Below, piece by piece: positions 11,128 through 22,252 of a stretch of DNA of 64,000 nt. Source of the DNA: Enoplolaimus lenunculus (Eukaryota > Nematoda > Enoplea > Enoplida > Thoracostomopsidae); assembly GCA_030248215.1 (NCBI GenBank), contig JASANG010002840.1, positions 62,001 to 126,000 on the forward strand, in the 5' to 3' direction. Both the position numbers and the translations under genes were made by a program. The notes under the pieces are model-generated. The model was not told the DNA's origin and did not search any database. It worked only from the letters and a program-made list of their open reading frames with translations. Position 1 is the first letter of the stretch; each line of letters opens with the position of its first letter.

Positions 11128-11200
11128 TGGCCGCGCTGGGAATCGAACCTCGGACTTCTCGTTCGCGAGTGAAGCGCGCTACGCATTACATCACGCGGCC
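11128..11200 (-). tRNA. tRNA-like pseudogene or SINE head (Arg-like), 73 nt
   Basis: On the minus strand the 5' GGCCGCG pairs perfectly with the 3' CGCGGCC plus a discriminator A, and the length is exactly 73. Box B GGTTCGATTCC is intact. The D-stem does not pair, the T-stem is mismatched and the anticodon arm forms an over-long stem with a CGAA tetraloop. It is therefore not a functional tRNA. The sequence is closest to the tRNA-Arg style, by eye. Confidence 0.45.
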
Positions 11201-11274
11201 GCTATAATATCTTTCTTTAGTGCTTTACGTGCACGTGTGACTTAACATTACATACACTATGCACATAAACACAT

Positions 11275-11450
11275 GCACCAGCTCAGTTGGTAAGAGTTGG
11301 CCCGTTTAGCCAAAAGTCGCTGGTTCAAATCCAGCCGTGATCAATTGTTCCAATCACTTATCGAGTGAATTAAGGATTGTATATAAAACCTGCATTGAGT
11401 TACGCCTCCGGCAAATAACGTGTTGGGCCCCTACCCGGCAAACCTAAACT
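11275..11450 (+). mobile_element. tRNA-derived SINE, intact promoter
   Basis: Box A (GCTCAGTTGGTAAGAG) and box B (GGTTCAAATCC) are about 30 bp apart. A body follows with ATTGTATATAAAACC and GGCAAATAACGTGTTGGGCC. That body recurs at 59.3 and 62.4 kb. Confidence 0.65.
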
Positions 11451-11869
11451 CATCGCGCTTCCATTACTGCACGCTCATGTAGGCTTAATAGCGAGCTAAT
11501 TATTAGTGATTAACATAGGAGGCAGGACGCTTTCTAAAGAGCAATCACCGTGTGGTGCTAAATGCATTCGTGCAGACAAGAGCTTTGTAACTGTTATTAA
11601 GCCGCTATATTTATAATTCATTAACACTTAACTGTTTGGTACCGACTTCTTTATAACTTCAGTTCTTGTTTTCTAATTCGGGTTCTACTGACCTTTCCAA
11701 CTTTCAAAATCTGGCTTAAAACTGAACCATGCCGCAATCTTGCGTCTGCTTGGAGATGCATAATTATACACAGTGCAAAATTTTGTTACGTCTTTTGCAT
11801 ATGTCTTAGCATGGTTGAAATGTTAATGTGGTTATGCTTGCTTAGCTAGACTAATATGAGAGTGAAAAA

Positions 11870-12245
11870 TGAGCCTCGAACTTGTTGCTGATTTATTGTA
11901 CGAAGTTGTTTTCACTTCACGTGCGACACCAGGGATTATAAGACACCAGCGATAACTCGAGGTAGCTAAGATCCCTCCAAATTGATAATCCTGGCTATGG
12001 TCTCGGTCTAGGCTCGTCGCGAGATTTTTTTGGTGCATTTAGGAATACGGCACCGTTACAGGGCGGCGAACGTTTCCTACGGGTTAACGGCGTCAGAACT
12101 GCACGGTCGAGACGCCCCTGTCAGTCAGGTATGATCCGGGACATCAGACCTTTTACTAAACAGCTGGAAAAGCCGGCTAGAGCGGGGATCGAACTCTCAG
12201 CCTTTGCAAAAAAGTTAGGTTCTGAATTACAGCCGACGGTTACGT
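11870..12245 (-). mobile_element. Second tRNA-derived SINE family, copy 1
   Basis: On the minus strand AGTTCGATCCCCGCTCT (box B, near 12183-12199) is followed by TTTTCCAGCTGTTTAGTAAA and AGGTCTGATGTCCCGG. The same series, AGTTCGATCCCCGCTCT then TTTTCAGCTGCTTAGTTACT and AGGTCTGAAGG, is found on the plus strand at 25.4 kb. Confidence 0.5.
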
Positions 12246-13064
12246 AAGTGTTGGTAACTAACGGCAACAAAAACTCGAAGGCAAATTGCCTGTTCAAGTT
12301 GAAATTCAATTCAAAATAAGCTCCTTCCAACATTTAACTTTTTCTGCCCAACCTTCATAATGAACAGATGTCGATGCAAAATCTGCTGTATCAAATATAA
12401 CATTTAAATGCAATTGCAATCACATATTATGTAAACAAGTTGAAGTTTATTTTAACATTTGTACGCTTACGTTTTTATATTTCGAAATTCTGATCGAGAC
12501 TAGGCGTTCAAATTTCACAACTATATGCCATGTATAAATTGAGCTTCTAGTGTCATGTATTCATATATATTTGGAGACGGGGTAGCTGGTAATAGGCAGG
12601 TTTCCTCTGCAATTCCTGCAAAACTTCAATTTCTGTGCCTGCACTCAAAAAGGCAGGAACCTGTATTTTTACGGTTTTGGGGTAAAATTCATAATCATTT
12701 AAACATTAGAAACTTTGTCTTTGAAAAATTGTTATTTCGACACCTGATGTGTTGTTGCAAATATCGATGTTGAAACAGCTGAAAATTGGCTTAGCCCATT
12801 ATTAGCTAGTTTCTAAAAATTGCGACAGTAATTCGGTCGTAAAATTTTTTCATATTCCTATTACTGTTGCTGTTCCGATTCCTGCGAAATAATCCAATTC
12901 CTTAGCGTGATTCCTAAGTGAGAAATGAAATGGATAAATTATACTGCTGCATATATTTAGTTTGACTTATTATTTAACAAACAATTCTGGGCAGATACAA
13001 CCAGTTATTATGGTTAAACCATGAACAGTTTCTAAAACATGAAAATTTTCAGTTATAATAATTT
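12246..13064. other. Intergenic with a degraded MITE
   Basis: From 12597 (CAGGTTTCC) to about 12920 the sequence resembles the reverse complement of the MITE 20262-20619: AATTCCTGCAAAA, TTCAATTT-CTGT and GTAATTCGGT words in the same order. There is no coding sequence. Confidence 0.4.
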
Positions 13065-13378
13065 TATTTTTATCTTCGGTAACGGTTAGAAATCGACCGA
13101 GATCGAGACAAAGCAGTCTCGGTCTCGGTAGGTCGCGGCTGGTTCTCGGTTTCTGACCGAGACCGTCCATCCCTAGTGATCTGAATGTTCGTGACGAATT
13201 AATATTATCTGCGTTAAAAACAGTATTAATTCGTCTCGAACATTCAGATTACCAGGGATGGACGGTTTCGGTAGGTCGCGGCTTGGTCTCGGTTTCTGAC
13301 CGAGACCGCCATCCCTGGTGGTCTGAATGTTCGAGACGAATTAATATTGTTTTTAACGCAGATAATATAGCACGTAAT
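13065..13378. repeat. Palindromic duplication at the COX6B 5' end with a 67-bp hairpin element at its centre
   Basis: The core 13252-13318 begins CCAGGGATGG and ends CCATCCCTGG, with GGTCTCGGT words inside. The sequence on its left (13201-13251) is the reverse complement of the sequence on its right (13319-13371), so the arms form a palindrome of about 170 bp. A third, direct and more diverged copy of core plus arm lies at about 13124-13206. The right arm ends a few bases before the COX6B start codon and must supply its 5' UTR or promoter. Confidence 0.75.
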
Positions 13379-16080
13379 ATGGCTGATAAGCTGACATATC
13401 CAGTAGACAGCAAGAAATGGTTCGATAAAGAGGAATCCGAAAAAGCGGCGAAGACGCTTTGGGCTGCTCCGTGGGACGCCAGATTTCCGCAACAAAACCA
13501 AACAAGGTACGCTTATAGTGTACAGTGTACATACCTATGTACGTACACTGCTCACTAAACATTAGTGCATGTAGCTATTAGAAGATGTGTACAGGATACG
13601 TTTACGCTGAGTTTTTGTGCAGTTATATTTTGTGTTATTTATGTAGTTTTATTCGGAAAAAACTTTTAGTCCTGCCACTGAACGTGCCGGGTATACGTAC
13701 GTATATACTACTCCCAGTTCTGGAAGAGTATGGCTGTCTTTAATGTTAACCTTCAGAAGAAATCGCGTTAATTTGGAGGCAGTAAACGGCACAGAACATA
13801 CGAAGGAACAACTCAAGAAATATGTCTAACGGGGATGTACTATCTCGGTCTCACCAAGTCTCGGGGTTTAGCACGTTTCTGTCTCGCGTTTTTTAGTCTG
13901 GGTGGTTTGCAAACCGATACTAAACGCAAAAAGAAACAAATTTGCATTGCATAATGTACGGATGTCAATGCAAAATTTGTTTAGCATAGTAACAGTCGAT
14001 GTTGAAAGCGAAAAACACTAATTCTGTTGTATCAAAATATAAATAGTCCTTTTGCTTCTATATATAGTGTTAAAATCCAATGAAAATCACATAAGTAAGT
14101 ACATAATATGTACGTTAATGTTGACATGAACATAATGTGGCCTTTTGTACTTCGTATATTCGAAGTTCTGATCGTAGGTATTCAAATATATAACTTCGGT
14201 ATACAGTAGGTTAAACAAATATCCATACAACGTACCCAATCGATCGCGGATTTCAATAAGTTGCGTACAGGTGGATTTTTTGACAACAAAACCATGCTGG
14301 TGACTGGTAATTAGGCTATCGTGTCGAAGAAAATTCTTTAATGATTGCGATATATTTGTCTCCATAACTTTGCTACATCAAGGTAAAAAGGAAATAGGTC
14401 TGTAGTTCAATCGGTCATGGCTCTTTTTTTAAACAAACGAACAATAATTGAGTCCAGCCAAGGAGCAAGTAGAACTCAATACGGTAACGGTGAAAAATTG
14501 ACCGAGACCGAAACCAACAGTCCCGGTATCCGCCGATACCGCCGATCCCTCTACGAGTCCAAAATACACAAACTGGATAATTTATTTGCGCGAGACATTT
14601 AGCTACTGAAACAATTCTCTATTTCGTGTCATTCGGTAGACGCACGCGGGTAGTTATATTGGCGCTCTTTCGACAGAGAGTAAAAAATAGGGTGTCGTCA
14701 TTTGATCGAAAATTTTGCCAAATTCGTGATCAGCACAACACCGGGATTACAAAAAGTAATAATCGACTATACTATAAGGTTTTTTAGTAATTCTAACAAG
14801 GTCTGGTGGGGGAACTTACAGTAACACATCGAAAAAATCTTTTTCAAATTTAAAAATGGATATCGTTCAAACCGCCTAGACCGGAAATGAAAACTCTTGG
14901 TCTCGGTCAACTTTTGGTCATCGCCGAAAAACAAAATTTTTAAAAGAAATTATTACTTTGTCACGTAAACACTTTGAGTACGTTATGCCACGAAAGGAAA
15001 ATTTGTAAGCTACGTTGTGATATCTGAATGCGATCTAGTATTAAATCTGAATTCATGCTCCGGCTCAGGCCGATACGTGATTATCCGGCTCCGTCAGTTT
15101 TTTTGGTATCCTGTTGCACACTATTCGAAATTAGCGTGGTAATGCTCAAATTCAGATGGCATACTTTTGTGTTGTTTTCATTTAACACTACTAAAAATAC
15201 GCTGTGATGACGCTCATGCGTGCCTATTTCGTACAATTTTAGGCATTGTTATATGTACTACGTTGATTATCATCGCTGCCTGAAATTGAAAGGGGAAGAC
15301 TATGAGCCATGCAATTATTTCAAGAAGGTTTATGGTGATATATGTCCGCGTGTTTGGGTTAGTTTTGTGCTCTGATGTCTCTGACTACAATTAATTGAAT
15401 ATAGTATATATGCCTACCTAAGGCTTGCTTTAGTTCAAATATCTATCTCTTGTTGATTCCCTAATTCGTAATATATCATATTTTCGTTTTATTCTTGAGC
15501 AAGAAGAAACAAATTACATCTGGATCAATTTGTGCATACGATTAATGATATGTCCTACTGAAATTCGGTTATGTAAACTAGAAACGTGAAGTCGTAATAT
15601 ATCCTACGTGTTCCGAGTTATAGCATATTAGAATTCCCCTGTGCCGGAAACCGGTACCGACCAGGGCCAGTGAATATTCTGTATAAATGAAAGCATTTTG
15701 TTTTGTCAAAATAGCTTGAAAAATAAAAAGTTAAGTCGAACCAAACATTACAGATTTTATATACTTTTTGCATGCTCGATACACCAGATTCATATTTAAC
15801 TCTTCAAGACGCATTGAGTCGTGTATATATTGCATTAAAAACTTCTGCTCAGTTACGCCCCGGCAAATCAAGCGTTAGTCCCGAGGTCTTCGGCTGGGCA
15901 TCTCGATTTCATATGAATGTTGCACTTATGAAAACAAACATTGAAAAAAATTATAATTATTTTGTGATTTTGTCACTGTATTGCGCATGTGTTATGATTT
16001 CATTTCAGGTTGAAAAATGGGATGATTGGATGGATGAAGGAAAGTTTCCTCATGATTTTAAAAAATACGAAAAAAGCTAG
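13379..16080 (+). CDS. COX6B1: Cytochrome c oxidase subunit 6B
   Basis: This is the intermembrane-space subunit of respiratory complex IV that bridges the two monomers. There are three coding exons, 13379-13506, 15243-15357 and 16009-16080, with consistent phases and GT-AG introns, giving 104 residues. Exon 1 has WDARFPQQNQTR (family: FDSRFPNQNQTR). Exon 2 has the twin-cysteine CHCH fold: a CX9C (C-YMYYVDYHR-C) and a CX10C (C-NYFKKVYGDI-C), then PRVW. Exon 3 is the C-terminal WDDWMDEGKFPHDF. The N-terminus is about 18 residues longer than in the 86-residue mammalian protein. There is no cleavable presequence, as expected for import by the Mia40 disulfide relay. The start ATG at 13379 is immediately downstream of a palindromic repeat. 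Confidence 0.93.
13507..15242. other. COX6B intron 1, made largely of MITE-like debris
   Basis: Words of the GGTCTC subfamily occur at 13840-13900, 14490-14560 (GACCGAGACCGAAACC) and 14870-14930 (CTTGGTCTCGGTC). Bases 14950-15121 match the right-hand part of the MITE 1030-1681 (CACGTAAACACTTTG, GCTACGTTG and TTATCCGGCTCCGTCAG). Minor open frames here show no family resemblance. Confidence 0.5.
15745..15945 (+). CDS. Unidentified open frame inside COX6B intron 2
   Basis: Between a CAG at about 15751 and about 15933 the frame reads ILYTFCMLDTPDSY, then LTLQDALSRVYIALKT, then SPEVFGWASRFHMNVALM, with codon use like the real exons. It stays open, in frame, into COX6B exon 3. It could be an alternative exon, a captured fragment of another gene, or chance. 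I do not recognise the family, and no clear donor follows it. Confidence 0.3.
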
Positions 16081-16099
16081 ACAGCGGACTCGATTTTAC

Positions 16100-16105
16100 A
16101 ATAAA
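16100..16105 (+). terminator. Poly(A) signal AATAAA for COX6B
   Basis: A canonical hexamer lies 20 nt after the COX6B stop codon, implying a very short 3' UTR. Confidence 0.6.
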
Positions 16106-16920
16106 ATTATTTAGTTTTGCTATAGTTGTTGTATTTAGATTATATAACCATTGCTTCCGAAACAGGTTAAAACGTGACAACTTTAGTTGGTTAAATATCA
16201 TAATGTCATGGGCATTTAATTAGCAAACAGCACACACCAATGCTCGTTCTCGCTTCGCTCGGGAATAACCTTAAGATGTACTGTCATTGTATTGCTCGTA
16301 TCCGGCAATTTCTAACAAAAGACAATCGAATGTAACTCATGTATAGACAGTAATATGTTTATTGTAGCTAATATTAAACATTGCTTGTAATTAACATAAA
16401 TAAACCTCATGTGTAGAACGTTGTTTGAGCTAAATATAAAGTAATACCGCAGCATTGCAGTACTTACGTTTTATTGGGATCTTTGCTGCGTTGTTACGGT
16501 GCGACTGGAAGTAAAACATCCAGTAGGTGCGGTTAAAGAGAATTGCATTCGGGGTGAAGCGTGCGCCGTTTCCTGCTATTTGAATAAATTTTTGCAAAAT
16601 CTCAGAATGCACTGCTCTTGAAATTTGAAGAAATAATTTTCAACCCCCAATTTTTATTTGAGCGGGTTTTCTTAGTTATTTTTAAATATGTATCAATTAA
16701 AATTAAGGCGCAACTGTGATTGATCTGCGACTACCTGAACGTATGTATAAGTTAACAGTAAGGCATTCAGTGAATTCCTGCTCCCTAATAAATAGCGTGG
16801 GCATCCCTGGTGTTTGTCCGATTGTAAAAGCTGGGTGTACATTCAACTAAGAATATGGTGCCCTATATTTCAGACATGCATGTTTTCACTGATGTGTAAA
16901 CCTAATGTGTGTTTCCCATA
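16106..16920. other. Gene-free stretch after COX6B
   Basis: The word CTCGCTTCGCTCGG occurs at 16250-16262 and recurs in other repeats (32.37 and 35.34 kb). I see nothing else in this stretch. Confidence 0.3.
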
Positions 16921-16929
16921 GAAATTAGT

Positions 16930-17225
16930 GTCTGCTTGCACTATATAGGAATACCGGAAATTTTATTATTCTATTTTGCTTACTTGTCAACAGTTTTATT
17001 TCGGATGAATGGGAAAACGAGACAGCTGGGAAAATTGGATAGGTTTGCTTTAAGCACATTATAAAACGGGACAGTGGGACAGGCCTGTTTCGGGCAAATG
17101 AAAAACGGGGCAGTTGCAAATGCTCGCTGGGAAAACGGGACAACTTTGTTTCGGGCAAATGGGAAAACAGGACAGCTGCAAATTTTCGGTGGGAAAACAG
17201 GACAATGGGACACAAATCTAACTAA
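16930..17225. repeat. Degenerate tandem repeats of GGGAAAACGGGACAG
   Basis: The phrase GGGAAAAC-GGGACAG recurs at least six times with variation, alternating with TTTCGGGCAAAT and TTGCAAATGCTCG. Open frames on the minus strand (16925-17215) come from this repetition and are not genes. Similar phrases reappear near 17535-17595. Confidence 0.55.
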
Positions 17226-17738
17226 TTCTGTTCAGGTTGTATAAAATTTGTTAGATTGAAGGAAAGGAACCAAGATTTTTGTCGTTGAGGTTGCGCCACC
17301 TTTCACTCTTCTCTGTACACCTGCGGCTTTGGCAGCAGAGCTGACTTGCATAACACTGCATATCACTACATTTTTTGAAAATCTTTGGACGAGGGGTTCG
17401 AAATGGATCGAAAAATCAATTTTAATCACAATGTCTGGCCCGAGTCTATTTGGGAGTGGTGAACCATACAAAATTGGAGGGGAACGGCCGCCCAATCGCC
17501 CCGCTGTATACGCCCTTACAACAATATGCTTTTGTGGGAAACGGGAAAATGGCGGAGCTATATATTTCACAGGAAAAACGGAAAACGGGACAGCAATATT
17601 TTTGTCGAGATGATTTTAACACGGGGGCTGCCTCCTCCCTGTACCCTTCGCATTTGGAAGGACCCTAAGAAGGATGGGGGGTGCTGCCCCACCAAGCCCC
17701 CGCATTAAGCAATCTTGCAAATCAACCCACAAAACACA

Positions 17739-18286
17739 TCAACAATAAAGTTTAATAATCTTCGCGTATGCACAAGCGAAAGTGGCAAATGCCGCTCTTC
17801 GGTTCTATTGCTGTCCCACGGAAAAACGAAACGCCCCTGAAAGTAACATGGGTCAGTGCCTCAATAATGAATTAATTAGTGTGGTGGACTTGTGGAGAGA
17901 TAGCCTCCATCGGATTTAGTGCCCTTTTAAAATACGGGAGTTCCAGGGGCAGCCAACTCTCGAAGTAAAAAGAATAAACCTGATTCAAATAGTTTGGTTG
18001 TTTTGTTTAACAGAACAACAATAAAGTTTAATCATCTTCGCGTATGCACAAACGAAAGTGGCAAATGCCGCTTTTCGGATCTATTGCTGTCCCACACAAA
18101 AATGGAACACCCCAGAAACTAACATAAGCCAGTGCCTCAATAATGAATTAATTAGTTTGGGGGACTTGTGGGGAGATAGTCTCCATCGGATTTAGTGTCC
18201 TTTTAAAATACGGGAGTTCAGGGGCAGCCAACTCTCGAAGTAAAAAGCATAAAACTGATTCAAATAGTTTGGTTGTTTTGTTACTG
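17739..18286 (+). repeat. Tandem duplication, two copies of a ~276-bp unit
   Basis: Copy 1 (17739-18014) and copy 2 (18015-18286) share long identical runs such as TTCGCGTATGCACAA, GTGCCTCAATAATGAATTA, TCCATCGGATTTAGTG and AGCCAACTCTCGAAGTAAA. They differ at scattered sites, so the duplication is not very recent. No coding frame is shared. Confidence 0.8.
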
Positions 18287-18939
18287 AAAAGTCTACCCAC
18301 ATTTGTGTAATCGTAGTGTGACGACGTACAAAAGCAGCACCATGAGGACAACATACTTTGCTGTAGTCGGAATCAAAAGTAAAACAAACTTGAGCAACAG
18401 GGTGTAAGTGGATATCTATTTCCGGTAAAAATTGATGTACGTTTCCGTCACTGAAATACCTGAATTTCAGTTGTTATTTTGACTACTGTGAAACTGACGG
18501 TATAAATTAAAATCAGTCGGTATTCTGACTGTGGGAACTCCGGTTGTAACTCGGAAACTAGTACCGGCCTATATAGTGTGAAATTTCAGTAAAACACCAG
18601 AATATACCTCCCGTCTGAAAACCAAATTTCGGCCGCGCGATACCGGTGTTGTTTAATTTTCCCCATAGGGATTTCGCCCCCCGGAAAGATTACTAGCCTG
18701 ACATTTTCTCTCGGAAAAATTAGACTAAAACTTGTTTTAGTCATAGTTTGACTTTCCCCACATAAGGATTTCCGCCCAGGACAGATAACTAGCTTGTGTG
18801 TTTTTCCGTTATATGTTATACTCAAACAAAATGACTGACGAGATCGTTATTAACGATATAATTATCAAACAGCGGGTGCATTAATATCCAACCGCAAAAT
18901 GGCTTTTCTTTAGTAAGAGCAAGGTTGACGAGTTCAATG

Positions 18940-19058
18940 CAAAAAATGGTGAGTCAAATTCACTCTCCTAAATAGGCCTTTCCGGGCTGCACAAACTGAG
19001 TCAAATTCGACTCCACCAGAGTCAAATTCGACTCCACCAGAATCAAATTCGACACAGC
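18940..19058 (+). repeat. GAGTC-word repeat, copy 2
   Basis: AAAAAATGGTGAGTCAAATT is followed by CCTAAATAGGCCTTTC, CTGCACAAACTGAGTC and three repeats of GTCAAATTCGACTCCACCA. The same order of words occurs at 49190-49360, and the first part at 50-95. Confidence 0.6.
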
Positions 19059-20261
19059 AAGAAAAATGAAATGACTGGAAATTTATCCTAATTTTTACTT
19101 TCTAATGTATTTTGACCTTCGAAAAGATTGAAACCCAAAAAACTTGGTCTTTAAAGTTCGACATTTCAATTTTTTCAATAAAATTTTTTTATCAATATGT
19201 TTTTCGAGTTGTTTACAAAAAGCAACCGGAAACTGTAACTGGCAGGGTGAAAAATATCGGAGCCTAAGAAAATTTGCCGGAGCCGGAAGTGAAACAAAAC
19301 CAGGTAGTTAATGTTTTATTTGCTAAAGCGGTTATCTGCAGTGTTGCTCAAGTTCGGTTTTCGGCGTGTTTTTAAGAAATACCGACAATTAACTCCTTAA
19401 AATTCTAGCAAACGTTAAAGCCGAACTACCCGAACGATACAGCTTTTGTAGAACAGTGAAAAAAATTAACTACTAAAACTGCCGAAACCTCCGGCACAAA
19501 ATTTACCAGAGCCGGAGGAAATATCCTTAAACTCACTGCATCTAAACGTGCGGTGTCGGATTGAAAGTAAATTATTACCTATATGCCCTGAATGTACGCA
19601 TGATAGAAATTTTTACTGGGGTACTATAACATGTTGAACACAATACACTTGAAATGATCAAGAATTTTCAGTAAACGTATAGGGTCATCCGTGTAATAAC
19701 GTGCGTACTACTGTAAAAAATAGTCCATATCTGGTTAAAAACCTGTCATTTTTTGGAACTGTGTTAGAAAGATGTTACAATTAAAACTAGTCTTTTTGCA
19801 GAGCACAATGACAACACAGACACTCTGTTTACAGCATCCCTAGTGTCATTACCGCCATAGTACGCAGTTCATAATGTCCCGACACCAGCAGAGGGACTAT
19901 TGTTATATATCTGCTTTAGCAGAAAGTATGCACAAAGAAATTCAAAATTATTTCACCCGCCTGCATAAACCACAAATAGGTACTAAAGCTGTAGGTACAA
20001 AAGCTGCAGAATCGACTATCTAAGTACATGGTGTGTGGTGTCATCATGCCCTGGTTTGTAACATAGCTTTTTGAAACTGGTTCTAAAGGAGTAGGTGAAA
20101 AATGTTTCAATCCTATTCGAGCATTTTACGTGGATGACCCATAAAACCAAAAGCACATAATAGAAATTATCATTTACCGATATTGTTAAGCAAAAAGTAT
20201 CAAAGTAACAACATAAGCAAAGCGCAAATGCCCAAGCTTGTAACAAATTGGAGCTTTACAG

Positions 20262-20619
20262 CAGGGTTCCAACAGGGACTAAGTTTTACCGGAAGAACAG
20301 GAATTGATTTTTTGTGGGAACAGGAACTGGAGCAGGAACCGAAACTTAAAATAATTTTCATCACCGAATTACGGCTGAATTTTTTAAAACAAATATCCCA
20401 CAAATAGCTTAAGCCAACTTTCAGTTATTTCATGAGAATGTTTTGCGAAACCACATCAGATTTCTAATCTAACAGTTTATTAACAGAATTGAACTAATTG
20501 CACAAACACTCATTTTTAAAATTACTACTTTTTAAAGAAACAGTTTCCAAAACTGATATGATTATGACCAAGTTCAGGAACAGGAATTGAATTTTTGCAG
20601 GAATTCCGGTAGAAACCTG
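20262..20619 (-). mobile_element. hAT-like MITE, GGAAC/CAGGAA subfamily (358 bp)
   Basis: It starts CAGGGTTCCAAC and ends GAAACCTG, flanked by ctttacag/ccttatag (6 of 8). Repeated ACAGGAA and GGAACAGGAACTGG words lie near both ends. A degraded copy in the opposite orientation is at about 12597-12920. Confidence 0.6.
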
Positions 20620-21156
20620 CCTTATAGATATAAACGGTTCCGAACTGAATGACATCGGCTATCTTTCTGACACCCCACTTAAATATAATTCTGAAACTCT
20701 ATCACAGTATACCGCAATGTTCTAGTATTTGCCTAGAAATTTTTTAACCATTTTTTGGTTTATAAAAGTGCACTGTGTACTAAAGTAAATACTTAAGTCA
20801 CTGAAAGTAATTGACAGGCAAAGTTCCAGCTATTATCTCCGGTCAGTCTAATTAAGACCGCTAATTCAAGGTAGTAGTATTTAGCAAAAAATACTTATAT
20901 ATGCAAGAACCAGAAACCCACCCATTACATAATTATTAATTTGATGTAAACATCAATATTCTGCTATGACAGCTTAAATATTAACATCTGAGTTCGGTAC
21001 GTTTTACTTTCTCGAACGCAGCTAAAAATTGTCCCATTTTCACCATAACGAGACCTAGTTTAACGATTGCTGAAACTACAAACAGACGGCGGTGCGCAGT
21101 GCTTGACTAAACCTTATCACAAAATTCACGAGGCAATATTTACCCATTCAGAAACA

Positions 21157-21162
21157 TTTAAT
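21157..21162 (-). terminator. Possible variant poly(A) signal ATTAAA for mitoferrin
   Basis: ATTAAA lies about 55 nt after the mitoferrin stop codon. There is no AATAAA close by. The assignment is tentative. Confidence 0.3.
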
Positions 21163-21217
21163 TCGACATTTTCATACCTTCAGCACAGCCTATATTGATA
21201 CTGCATAACACAGCAAG

Positions 21218-22252
21218 TTAAACAGCGGAAGAAGGAGTATCTTGATAGGCTACAGCTGCGGACGAAAGCTGCGAACCAGGTATCGTTCCTTTATTCAAGA
21301 GATACTTGAACAATTCATAAACTGACCATGCAATAGCAGTGGCTGGCATCTGAAATATTACTCGAGCTTGAAGTCCACTGAAAAAACCCACTACACCACG
21401 CGATCTGTATATGTTCGCAATAGCATCACTTATTCCGAGGATTGTTTGCGCAGTATTAGGCTTGGCTGAATGCTGCACTACAGCGCCGCCAGTATGTGCG
21501 TCACTAGTCACAGTGTCAATAATGAACAGCCTTTCCTGAGTATTAAGAACAGTTTTACACACATCAAGAGGCGTTGTGATCGCAGCTGCAATACCTCCGG
21601 CTGCAGCACCGGAAACAAGGTGACTTTTCGGTTCATAGCATTTTTTCGGATTCATATGGGATTGACAATATTCGTAGACAAAGAAGTGACTTGCATGAAA
21701 TGGAATATTCATAATAAGTTGAGTTGGATATGATCGATAAAACGCACGTGGGCCTTCGTGTTTCATGACACATTTCGCACAATCTGATGAACTAGAGTAC
21801 GGACAACAAAACATTTGCATTCGTTGTTTTATTACTTCTGCCGGATTCATAATAGCATCGTGACATATAGTCGCTGCAACGCCAGCTACAGCAGTTGCAA
21901 AGGGCTGATTACCAAGTTGACCTTGACACAAAAAATACCTTAGTTTTTCGTACACCGTAAAATATAAAGCGTGTGCAGGCACTGCACCTGTTGCAATTGC
22001 GCTCATGCCTCTAATCGGCCGAAGTACACCCTCTCGTTTAACTATTGAGACTAGGCCGCCAAATGGGGTTCGCGATGACCTCTCTGGACATTGGGAGCAC
22101 AGGCTTTGCATGCGCGTTTTAACAGAATCTATTGGATACATTGTACAGTGTTCTAAGATCCCTGCAGCAGCTCCAGCGGTAAGATGTATCCAAAGTGAAT
22201 GAGTTGGTAACGACTCATAGTCTTCAAATTCAACGGAGCCTGTTTCAGCCAT
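21218..22252 (-). CDS. SLC25A37: Mitoferrin (mitochondrial iron transporter, SLC25 family)
   Basis: This inner-membrane carrier brings iron into mitochondria for heme and Fe-S cluster synthesis. The protein has 344 residues in one exon, the full family length. It has three carrier repeats with signatures PIDSVK (residues 40-45), PAEVIK (137-142) and PLDVCK (228-233). Mitoferrin-specific stretches are ESLPTHSLWIHLTAGAAAGI near the start, HDAIMNPAEVIKQRMQM, AFYRSYPTQLIMNIPFHASH, PLDVCKTVLNTQE and ARVIFQMPATAIAWSVYE. About six transmembrane helices are implied. The gene has no introns although its neighbours are split; it may be an ancestral single-exon gene or an expressed retrocopy. It cannot be assigned to mitoferrin 1 or 2. 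The start ATG gives the usual short N-terminus. Confidence 0.95.
   Translation of the reverse strand: MAETGSVEFEDYESLPTHSLWIHLTAGAAAGILEHCTMYPIDSVKTRMQSLCSQCPERSSRTPFGGLVSIVKREGVLRPIRGMSAIATGAVPAHALYFTVYEKLRYFLCQGQLGNQPFATAVAGVAATICHDAIMNPAEVIKQRMQMFCCPYSSSSDCAKCVMKHEGPRAFYRSYPTQLIMNIPFHASHFFVYEYCQSHMNPKKCYEPKSHLVSGAAAGGIAAAITTPLDVCKTVLNTQERLFIIDTVTSDAHTGGAVVQHSAKPNTAQTILGISDAIANIYRSRGVVGFFSGLQARVIFQMPATAIAWSVYELFKYLLNKGTIPGSQLSSAAVAYQDTPSSAV

Larger units (their letters stand above)
18290..21156. other. Gene-free stretch with several MITE remnants
   Basis: A CAGGGTG-type remnant begins at 18398 (ATTTCCGGTAAAA, GGAACTCCGGTTGTAAC). A CAGGGTG start lies at 19246, with CGGAGCC/GCCGGAGCC words up to about 19520. 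Separate entries describe the GAGTC repeat (18940-19058) and the MITE 20262-20619. I see no gene. Confidence 0.4.

Noticed and set aside
11128-11200. Functional tRNA gene
   Set aside because: The acceptor stem and box B are good, but the D, T and anticodon arms do not fold properly.
17232-17613. Overlapping open frames on both strands around 17.2-17.7 kb
   Set aside because: They lie in GC-rich repeat-like sequence with recurring GGGAAAACGG words and mirror each other; no family resemblance.
19000-19060. GTCAAATTCGACTCC repeats as a CRISPR-like array
   Set aside because: There are only three contiguous copies without spacers, in animal nuclear DNA; they fit a transposon-type short tandem word.
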